NCBI RefSeq assembly: GCF_028369105.1
Contig: NZ_JAQNDO010000001.1
Location: 9,518,501 to 9,582,500 of the forward strand
Direction of reading: 5' to 3'
DNA length: 64,000 bases
From: Polyangium mundeleinium
Lineage (GTDB): Bacteria > Myxococcota_A > Polyangia > Polyangiales > Polyangiaceae
Shown: positions 57,965 to 64,000 of the stretch, one piece after another
Layout of the letters: each line of letters begins with the position of its first letter
How positions within the stretch are numbered: position 1 is the stretch's first letter
Notes under the pieces: model-generated
Databases searched by the model: none
Told to the model about the DNA's origin: nothing
Seen by the model: only the letters and a program-made list of their open reading frames with translations
Translations under genes and position numbers: made by a program

Positions 57965-59803
57965 TCACCGCGCCCCCAGCGCATACGAAAACGCCGCCGA
58001 GGTCCGGAACATCCACGCATAACGGCGGTAAGGCCGCAGCATCCAATCGTCCGGGCTCTGGAAGAGCTGTCCCGTGAACGTCTCGTAGAGCCCCGGCGAG
58101 CCGAGGATCACACGGCGAAACCTGGGATCCGGCTCGCCGAGGAGGCGCGCGAACGCGTCGGCCCAGGCGAGCGCCCCCATCACGTCCGCCGCGTGCGCGT
58201 CGCCGTCGTGATCGGTGTGCATGGAGCCGTCGGGGCGAACGAGGTAATCGGGCGTGAGCCTCCTCGAACCGTCGGGCTGCACGCGCACCTTCGAGGCCGC
58301 CGAGAGCATCCTTCCCATGCGCACGATGAAGCGTGCAATGCGCGGGTCTTCCCATAAGGCATGAACACGCACCATGGCGTCGACGAGCAGCGCGGACATC
58401 CAGGGCGAAGCGACGAGCTCCTCGCCCGCCTCGTCCGGATCGTGTTGCGTGCCGAAATGGTAAAGCCCGCCGTCCACGACCGCGCCGCCCCGCGCGAACA
58501 GGCCGCCGGGGCGGCTCTGATCCTGATGCCAGAGCAGATCCTCCACGATACGAACGACCCGCGCGCGGTCCTCCTCCCGCCCCCGGAGCTCGAACGCGAT
58601 CGTCGCGGCCAGCAGCTTGAATGCCACGTGCCTCTCCGTCCACGCCTCGCGGAGCCGCTCGCCCGTGCTCTGGCGGACGGGCAAATACGCGGGCGACCAG
58701 CGCGAGGGGACGTCCGCGAAGGCGGCGACCAAGGCGTCGAGCTTGTCGAGGATACGGTCGTCCCCCGTGAGCCAATGCATGAGCGCGAGGCACTCCACGT
58801 AGGAGTATTTCGGATCCCAGGCGGGCTCCTTGGCGGCGTCCTTTGGATCGGGCCTCGGCTTGCGCCACGAGAAAAACGCCGCCTGATGGCGCGCCTCCGC
58901 CGAAGGATCCCCCCGGTGTTGCCGGGCGAGCACGAGGAGGCGCTCGTAAAAGACCGACGCGCGCACCGCCTCGCGAAGAACCCGGGCCGAGCCGCCCCGG
59001 AGGTACAGGACGAACATCGCGGAGGCGCGATCGTAAAGCCAGGCCTCGCCGTTGTTGTCGAGGTTCGTCCGGTAGGGGTTGTCGCCGGCCGGGTCGTTGA
59101 GGAGGCCATAAAAATAGTTCTTTTGGGCAACGTCGTACGCAAGCGGCCACGGCAGGCGCCGGCCGTGGAGGAGCGCGGGGGGATCCATGTCTTCGCCGAC
59201 GCGATCGTCGAGCGGCACGAACGGCGTGCGCAAGGCCCCTTGCGCGAGGAACGCCTTGGGCAGGACGACGTAGACGGCGGGCTCGGTGACGAGGTCCTCG
59301 GGCGTGAAGCTGCCTTCGGTGACGGAATGAAAACCCCGCCGCGTCGGGACGAGGTCGGGGACGTCGCGCGTGCGCTCCGCGGCGCCCCATTCGACGATGA
59401 CGGACGTGGGCTCCGGAGGGCTCGTCGGGAAGGTATGGGTGAGCTGCACCCGCGCGACACGCACCCAGCGCCCGGAGCGCGCAGGATCGGTGAGATGCCG
59501 ATAAGGGGTGAGCTCCTCGACGTGCGCCGGAATCTCCACACCGCCCTGGAGGACACGCACGGTCGCGAGGCCCGCGCGCGTGAGCGATTCCGGTGGCAAT
59601 GGCAGGCCAAACGTCACGAGGTGAGGCCCACCCGATCGGACGCCGGGCGCGGGCACGAGCCTCGCGGAGATACGTCCGACGGGCGCGCCGGGCGCGTGAA
59701 AGCTGCGAGAAGGCAAGAGGGGCGCGCAAGCGAGCGAGGAAAGGCCGAGGAGCAACCCCACGAGGGGTTTTACGCGCAGGTGGGACGGACGGATGTCGCG
59801 CAT
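57965..59803 (-). CDS. Large exported protein, possibly alpha/alpha-toroid fold
   Basis: 612 residues from ATG 59803 (AAAGGGG just upstream; further in-frame ATGs up to 60037 would only add low-complexity sequence). Signal peptide PLVGLLLGLSSLAC with a loose lipobox. A beta-rich N-terminal part (GPHLVTFGLPLPPESLTRAG) precedes repeated helical segments with aromatic/His signatures (YSYVECLALMHWLTGDDRIL, AFKLLAATIAFELRGREEDR, DYLVRPDGSMHTDHDGDAHA). This resembles six-hairpin glycosidase-like toroids, but no family can be named. Probably an outer-membrane or surface protein. Confidence 0.65.
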   Translation of the reverse strand: MRDIRPSHLRVKPLVGLLLGLSSLACAPLLPSRSFHAPGAPVGRISARLVPAPGVRSGGPHLVTFGLPLPPESLTRAGLATVRVLQGGVEIPAHVEELTPYRHLTDPARSGRWVRVARVQLTHTFPTSPPEPTSVIVEWGAAERTRDVPDLVPTRRGFHSVTEGSFTPEDLVTEPAVYVVLPKAFLAQGALRTPFVPLDDRVGEDMDPPALLHGRRLPWPLAYDVAQKNYFYGLLNDPAGDNPYRTNLDNNGEAWLYDRASAMFVLYLRGGSARVLREAVRASVFYERLLVLARQHRGDPSAEARHQAAFFSWRKPRPDPKDAAKEPAWDPKYSYVECLALMHWLTGDDRILDKLDALVAAFADVPSRWSPAYLPVRQSTGERLREAWTERHVAFKLLAATIAFELRGREEDRARVVRIVEDLLWHQDQSRPGGLFARGGAVVDGGLYHFGTQHDPDEAGEELVASPWMSALLVDAMVRVHALWEDPRIARFIVRMGRMLSAASKVRVQPDGSRRLTPDYLVRPDGSMHTDHDGDAHAADVMGALAWADAFARLLGEPDPRFRRVILGSPGLYETFTGQLFQSPDDWMLRPYRRYAWMFRTSAAFSYALGAR

Positions 59804-59948
59804 GACCCCTTTGGATGCCGAAGGACCAATTGACATCACGGCGGACGGGATGTCTTTCTCGCCGCGATCACGTCCTCCTTCCCGCCCCGCGACGTCTTGA
59901 CGTGGCTCGCCGCCGGGTGGAGGATGGCTCTCCTCCCCCGTTTTCAAC

Positions 59949-60863
59949 ATGAACATGATATCGATGCGCCCCCTCGTGATGGCTCTTGCCCTTGGCGTCA
60001 CGGCTTCCTGGACGACCCTGGTCGCCGCCGACGTCATTCACCCAATGCCGATCAACTGCCCGCGAGGTACCGAGATGGCGCACAGCCACAACGGTTCTTA
60101 TTGCGTCCCGCCATTGCGCGCGGATTGCCCGGCCGGGTACGTGCCGCAGGTCCGCCACGCGACGTCCTATTGCGAGGCGCCTCCCCCCGCGCCCTGCCCC
60201 AAGGGCCTGCACTGGGCGTCGGAGGGGCCAGGCGTGGGCTCGTGCAGGCTGAACTACAGCTGCGAGAACGTGGGCCAGGCATGCGAGAAAGGCGCCTGCG
60301 AGCAGCTCTCGTTCTGCATCGAGCACAGGAACATGAGCCGTTACGTGATGCCCGTCGCGCACGGCACGTGCAGGACCCAGGCCGATTGCGCCGGTGTTCC
60401 TGGCACCACGTGCGAAAAACGATTGACCTGCGCGGACCCGACGACGCGGAAAAACGAGGCCGCGCGGATCGAAGCGGCCAAGAACGTGCCCGCGAGCGCC
60501 GTCCCCGCGCCCTACGTGGCGAGTGAAATGGGCGGGGCTCCGCCGCGGTACCCTGTGCTCAAGGACGGCCAGAAGCTCCCGGCCCTGCCCGATGTCCCCG
60601 AGCCGCCCGACGACACGCCGAACACGCCGCCTGCGCCGGAGAGGTCGGAGGACGCCGGCGCGGCCTCCCCGCCCGCGGAGCCGGGTCCCGGTGAACCGAC
60701 GCCGGTCGACGCGCCGCCCACCACGCCCAAACCGCCGAGCAGCGGGGGATGCGCAGGGTGTGAGGTGGGCGGGTCGGACGACGACATGGTCGGCTGGGCC
60801 GCGCTCATGTGCCTGCTCGGCGTGGGAATCGCCCTGCGGCGCAAAGGCAAAGGAGAAGGCTGA
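59949..60863 (+). CDS. Cysteine-rich secreted protein with MYXO-CTERM-like tail
   Basis: 304 residues: signal peptide cleaved near VAADV (about 28), four or more Cys-pair modules (INCPRGTEMAHSHNGSYC, ADCPAGYVPQVRHATSYC), and a Pro-rich spacer. It ends GGCAGCE, hydrophobic helix (MVGWAALMCLLGVGIAL), RRKGK. This Cys-helix-basic ending is the myxobacterial sorting signal type also seen in the two thrombospondin-repeat proteins. It starts on the opposite strand 145 bp from the toroid-like gene start, so the two are divergent and share a promoter region. Confidence 0.75.
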   Translation: MNMISMRPLVMALALGVTASWTTLVAADVIHPMPINCPRGTEMAHSHNGSYCVPPLRADCPAGYVPQVRHATSYCEAPPPAPCPKGLHWASEGPGVGSCRLNYSCENVGQACEKGACEQLSFCIEHRNMSRYVMPVAHGTCRTQADCAGVPGTTCEKRLTCADPTTRKNEAARIEAAKNVPASAVPAPYVASEMGGAPPRYPVLKDGQKLPALPDVPEPPDDTPNTPPAPERSEDAGAASPPAEPGPGEPTPVDAPPTTPKPPSSGGCAGCEVGGSDDDMVGWAALMCLLGVGIALRRKGKGEG

Positions 60864-61023
60864 CCAGCGTTCCGCGATCCAGATCACACGAACGCAGCGC
60901 GTAACCTTGACGCAGAGAAGCTTGCCACCTCTGTTAACACATCGTAACATCCGCCATAACGGACGTCACGACAGAGGTTGCTTTCCTTCCTTGCCTCGTG
61001 TTGGGACGTCGAGGAGCGCTTGC

Positions 61024-61314
61024 ATGAAGAATTCGCGAACAAGCTCGGTCTTCGCCCTGGGTTTCAGCTCGTTGCTCGCCGTGGTCGCACTGGCCGGCAT
61101 GACCGGTTGCGGCGACGACGAGAAGACGGGTGACACGACGTCCAGCAGCTCGGCATCGAGCTCGGGCTCGGGTGGCGCGGGCGGCGGTACGGGCGGCGCA
61201 GGCGGCGGCACGGGCGGCGCCGGTGGCCAAGGCGGCCAAGGCGGCGACGGTGGTGCTGGTGGCCAAGGTGGCGCCGGTGGCCAAGGTGGCGCCGGCGGCC
61301 AAGGCGGCACCTGA
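61024..61314 (+). CDS. Small Gly-rich lipoprotein
   Basis: 96 residues. AGGAG lies about 7 nt before the ATG. Signal peptide ending LAGMTGC, a Ser-rich stretch, then a tail made almost wholly of GGAGGQGG repeats. The Gly-rich linker normally precedes a globular domain in this genome; here the stop comes directly after it. It may be a genuine small lipoprotein or a truncated one. Confidence 0.6.
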   Translation: MKNSRTSSVFALGFSSLLAVVALAGMTGCGDDEKTGDTTSSSSASSSGSGGAGGGTGGAGGGTGGAGGQGGQGGDGGAGGQGGAGGQGGAGGQGGT

Positions 61315-61334
61315 TCGAGGGATGGCCGTGAGCA

Positions 61335-61360
61335 CGAGGGGCGCTCATTCGCGCCCCTCG
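61335..61360. terminator. Perfect 10-bp hairpin between convergent genes
   Basis: CGAGGGGCGC, loop TCATTC, GCGCCCCTCG. It lies 20 bp after the Gly-rich lipoprotein stop and 20 bp after the dioxygenase stop on the other strand. Probable bidirectional terminator. Confidence 0.75.
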
Positions 61361-61379
61361 ACGCTCGAACGCGCGTGAT

Positions 61380-62510
61380 TCATTTCGGATCGAAATAGAT
61401 CCCCCGGAGCCACCGGGCGCCCGAAAAGGCCGTCCTGCCGTGCAGCATCCGGTGGTTGTCGTAGAGCACGAAATCGCCCGGTTCGAGCCGGAGGCGGACC
61501 TGGTGGCGTGGTTCGCGCACGATCTCCGCGAACCGCGTGTACGCCCTGTACCAGGCCTCCATCTCCGCGAACGAGGCGTCGAACGGCGCGAGCGTGAAAT
61601 ACGAATATCGCACGAGAAAGCCGCTCGGACCCGACATCGCGAGCAGCGGGGAGACGACGACCCGCTCGAACGATTTCTGCTTTCGGTGAAACCGCACCGG
61701 AAACGTCGTCAGGCGCTCGAACGCCGGCGCGTCGATCGACGCGATGTACCGCGCGGCGGCGAGCGCGTCGCAAAAGAAGCTCTCCCCGCCCGCGTCGGCG
61801 GTCCGGATGCATTGCAGGAGCTGATATCGAGGCGGCGCGTCGAGGAACGGCTGATCGGTGTGGAGATCGATCCCCGCGTCGGTATACCCGAGCTGATCGG
61901 TGTTCTGGTTCGTCGTGTTGTCGGTGCGCAGATCCTCCACGCGGCCGAAATGCGTGCCGACGAGGGAGAGCCCGGCCGCGGAAAATGCCTCGATGAGCGG
62001 CTCGGTGTCGTCCTCGGGCGAGCGCCCCCACGCCACGGACGAACCTCGCACCACACAAAGCCCTTCGTGGCGCACCCGGGCGACGCACGCATCCACGAGC
62101 GCGGCGAGGTTCGGGAATCGACCGGCTTCGAGCGTGACCCGCGCGGGATCGGAGGGCGGCGGCGGGACGTCGACGCGGCCCGGCGCATACACGTGGGCGC
62201 GGAGCCATTCGAGGTCGTAGCTGCTTTGCCGGCCGGAGGGCTCGTCCCAGGTGACGAGCACGCGGCGGCGCTGCGCGTCCAGGCCCACGCTCCGGGGGCG
62301 AATGCCGAGCGGGACCTCCGAGGCATCGAGCGTGCGCTCCCCGGTCCGCGGGTGCCGGTCGAGGTCGCATTGATGGCGGAGCCAGAACCAGTGGAAATCG
62401 GCGTGCGAGAGGCTCCCTGCGCCGAAATGGACACGAAGCCACCCCTCGTGGGGAACGAGCGAGGGGCCGGTGTCCGGTCCAGGGACCAGGTCAAGAGATG
62501 TGGGTGACAT
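61380..62510 (-). CDS. TauD/GBBH-like Fe(II)/2-oxoglutarate dioxygenase
   Basis: 376 residues from ATG 62510 (other in-frame starts up to 62735 lack conserved sequence). The N-terminal DUF971/GBBH_N module is recognisable (HEGWLRVHFGAGSLSHADFH, FWLRHQCDLDRHPRTGER), though with fewer Cys than zinc-binding members. The catalytic domain has the iron triad His217 and Asp219 (LHTDQPF) and His357 (MLHGRTAF), with the 2-oxoglutarate Arg367 in RWLRGIYFD. Relatives hydroxylate gamma-butyrobetaine or trimethyllysine (carnitine synthesis). The exact substrate is not shown. Divergent from the nitric oxide reductase gene. Confidence 0.88.
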   Translation of the reverse strand: MSPTSLDLVPGPDTGPSLVPHEGWLRVHFGAGSLSHADFHWFWLRHQCDLDRHPRTGERTLDASEVPLGIRPRSVGLDAQRRRVLVTWDEPSGRQSSYDLEWLRAHVYAPGRVDVPPPPSDPARVTLEAGRFPNLAALVDACVARVRHEGLCVVRGSSVAWGRSPEDDTEPLIEAFSAAGLSLVGTHFGRVEDLRTDNTTNQNTDQLGYTDAGIDLHTDQPFLDAPPRYQLLQCIRTADAGGESFFCDALAAARYIASIDAPAFERLTTFPVRFHRKQKSFERVVVSPLLAMSGPSGFLVRYSYFTLAPFDASFAEMEAWYRAYTRFAEIVREPRHQVRLRLEPGDFVLYDNHRMLHGRTAFSGARWLRGIYFDPK

Positions 62511-62632
62511 GGCGGATGGTCGTCCAGGATAGCGGACATTGGTCCCCTCGGGAAGAGACATTCGGCGCAGCCCACGGGAGAGTCCGAGCGTGCGGCCGGG
62601 GACGAGCCGCCCCGACGACAAACGCAACGTAA

Positions 62633-62654
62633 CGGAGCATTTCATGAAGCTCCG
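62633..62654. promoter_or_regulatory. Inverted repeat in the divergent promoter region of dioxygenase and norB
   Basis: CGGAGC (62633-62638) and GCTCCG (62649-62654) flank TTCATGAA, itself a palindrome. Lies about 80 bp before the reductase start. Could be a binding site for a regulator of nitric-oxide response, but it matches no consensus I can name. Confidence 0.35.
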
Positions 62655-62734
62655 CTCGAATTCGGCACGTGTTTGCTCTTGAAATTGGTCACCCGGACGC
62701 GCACAACGGTCCCACCCGACGCGGGAGGTATTCA

Positions 62735-64000
62735 ATGCGTCATACGAGGCTGTGGGCGGCGTTCGGCGCGGTCATCGTCCTTTCCTTCGCCGTCCTCGGT
62801 TACTTCGGACTCGAGATTTATCGCAAAGCACCACCAGTACCGGATCGTGTCGTCGTGGCCTCGGACGGCCGCACGCTCTTCACGGGTCAGGACATTCGCG
62901 ACGGTCAGAACGTCTGGCAATCGCTCGGCGGGCAGCAAGTCGGCTCGATCTGGGGGCACGGCGCGTACGTCGCCCCCGACTGGTCGGCGGATTGGCTGCA
63001 CCGCGAGGCGACGTGGATCCTCGACGTATGGGCGCATGACGAGAAAGGGACCACCTTCGACAAACTGCCCGCCCCGGAGCGCGCCGCGCTCGTCGAGCGG
63101 CTGAAGGCCGAGATACGCACGAACACGTACGACGCGGCGTCCGGCGCGCTCACGGTGAGCCCGCTCCGGGCCCGCGCGATCGAGGCGGTTTCGAAGCATT
63201 ACACCGCGGTGTTCGGCACCGATCCCGCGATGGCCGAGCTGCGCGACGCCTACGCGATCCCCGCCGCGACGCTCAAGGACCCCGAGCGCCAGCGCCTCAT
63301 GAACGCCTTCTTTTTCTGGGCGGCCTGGGCGTGCGGGACCGAGCGGCCCGGGGCGAACATCACATACAGCAACAACTGGCCCTCCGAGCCGCTCATCGGC
63401 AATCACCCCTCGGGCGCGATCGTCGTGTGGTCGGTCGTTAGCTTCGTCCTGCTGCTCGCCGGCATCGGCGCGCTCTCCTGGTATTTCGCGGCCCAGCGCC
63501 ACCGCCCAACGGAGGACCCGGTCTACCCCGAGCGGGATCCGCTGATCGGCCTGCAGGCGACGCCCTCGATGCGCGCGACGCGCAAATATTTCTGGGTCGT
63601 CGCCGCGCTCATCGTCACGCAAATCGCGCTCGGCGCGGTGAGCGCGCATTACGGCGTCGAGGGCTCGGGCTTCTACGGCATTCCCCTCGACCGGTGGTTG
63701 CCTTATGCCGTGACGCGGACGTGGCACGTCCAGCTCGGCATTTTCTGGATCGCCACGGCGTGGCTCGCCACGGGCCTGTTCATCGCGCCGGCCGTCGGCG
63801 GGCACGAGCCGAAATTCCAGCGCGCAGGCGTCCATTTCCTGTTCGTGTGCTTGCTCGTGATCGTCGTCGGCTCGCTCGCCGGCCAGTGGTTCGCGATCCA
63901 GCAGAAGCTCGGGTTCGAAGCGAATTTCTGGTTCGGCCACCAGGGCTACGAATACGTCGACCTCGGCCGCTTCTGGCAGATCTTCCTCTTCGTGGGCCTC
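62735..64000 (+). CDS. norB: Quinol-dependent nitric oxide reductase large subunit, 3' partial
   Basis: 422 codons are visible and the frame is open at the window edge (full-length enzymes are about 750-800). GGGAGG lies 6 nt before ATG 62735. One N-terminal helix (LWAAFGAVIVLSFAVLGYFG) is followed by the large periplasmic extension typical of qNOR (SDGRTLFTGQDIRDGQNVWQ, GSIWGHGAYVAPDWSADWLH). The multi-helix catalytic part then begins. His331 in TRTWHVQLGIFW is the expected first heme ligand. It reduces NO to N2O at the cytoplasmic membrane; without other denitrification genes in view, detoxification is as likely as respiration. Confidence 0.93.
   Translation, partial: MRHTRLWAAFGAVIVLSFAVLGYFGLEIYRKAPPVPDRVVVASDGRTLFTGQDIRDGQNVWQSLGGQQVGSIWGHGAYVAPDWSADWLHREATWILDVWAHDEKGTTFDKLPAPERAALVERLKAEIRTNTYDAASGALTVSPLRARAIEAVSKHYTAVFGTDPAMAELRDAYAIPAATLKDPERQRLMNAFFFWAAWACGTERPGANITYSNNWPSEPLIGNHPSGAIVVWSVVSFVLLLAGIGALSWYFAAQRHRPTEDPVYPERDPLIGLQATPSMRATRKYFWVVAALIVTQIALGAVSAHYGVEGSGFYGIPLDRWLPYAVTRTWHVQLGIFWIATAWLATGLFIAPAVGGHEPKFQRAGVHFLFVCLLVIVVGSLAGQWFAIQQKLGFEANFWFGHQGYEYVDLGRFWQIFLFVGL

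Noticed and set aside
57330..59729. 799-codon minus frame spanning the pyrimidine-rich field and the toroid-like gene
   Set aside because: It is in a different frame from the gene with signal peptide and coherent sequence, and its content is Arg/Gly low-complexity.
60907..60940. Sigma-70-like promoter (TTGACG) before the Gly-rich lipoprotein
   Set aside because: No acceptable -10 box at 16-18 bp spacing.
62660..62680. Sigma-54 promoter before norB (GGCAC ... TTGC)
   Set aside because: GG and GC are 9 bases apart instead of 10, one short of the required spacing.

Overview
The window looks like chromosome of a myxobacterium of the Polyangium/Sorangium type. The inference rests on very high G+C, many glycine-rich lipoproteins, cysteine-rich stalk proteins, thrombospondin-type-3 proteins ending in a Cys / hydrophobic / Arg-Lys tail (MYXO-CTERM-like), a sigma-54 NtrC-type activator, and a very large Rhs/Tc-toxin gene. 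No rRNA, tRNA or CRISPR array was recognised.

Layout. (1) 1-10.7 kb is mostly housekeeping: a partial CNNM/CorC transporter, an alpha/beta hydrolase, a translationally coupled trpG-trpD-trpC operon, small hypothetical genes, a Uma2-type nuclease and tex. (2) 11.1-25.4 kb is a polymorphic-toxin locus on the minus strand. A complete 2367-residue SpvB/TcdB/Rhs protein (rhs1) carries an unrecognised C-terminal tip. Downstream lies a displaced second copy of the last part of the core plus an M91-like zinc-metallopeptidase tip. That tip overlaps by 4 bp a HEAT-repeat gene of clearly lower G+C. An IS3-type element (13724-15400) sits in the displaced copy and has replaced 148 bp of it. (3) 25.4-26.4 kb is non-coding, with a perfect 16-bp-arm hairpin and a 43-bp tandem repeat (8 copies plus a partial one). 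(4) 26.4-37.2 kb holds lipoproteins, a PhoH/DUF1704 pair, an aminopeptidase-like protein, an NtrC regulator and a serine-palmitoyltransferase-like enzyme. (5) 37.3-46.2 kb holds two paralogous Ca-binding-repeat surface proteins flanking a methyltransferase. (6) 46.4-49.9 kb is an envelope/lipid operon (skp/ompH, lpxD, fabZ) with an adenine-type DNA methyltransferase fused to its end by overlapping codons. (7) 50.0-56.6 kb has a cysteine-repeat lipoprotein and a STAND NTPase-WD40-CHAT caspase-like protein. (8) 56.6-64.0 kb has a probably frameshifted hypothetical gene, a pyrimidine-rich degenerate palindromic repeat field, secreted proteins, a TauD/GBBH-type dioxygenase and the first 422 codons of a quinol-type nitric oxide reductase.

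The two best candidates for undescribed biology are the Rhs locus and the single-gene NTPase-WD40-CHAT protein. In the Rhs locus a 1794-bp homologous core could let the displaced metallopeptidase tip recombine onto the full-length carrier. Convergent gene pairs are repeatedly separated by strong hairpins that probably act as bidirectional terminators.
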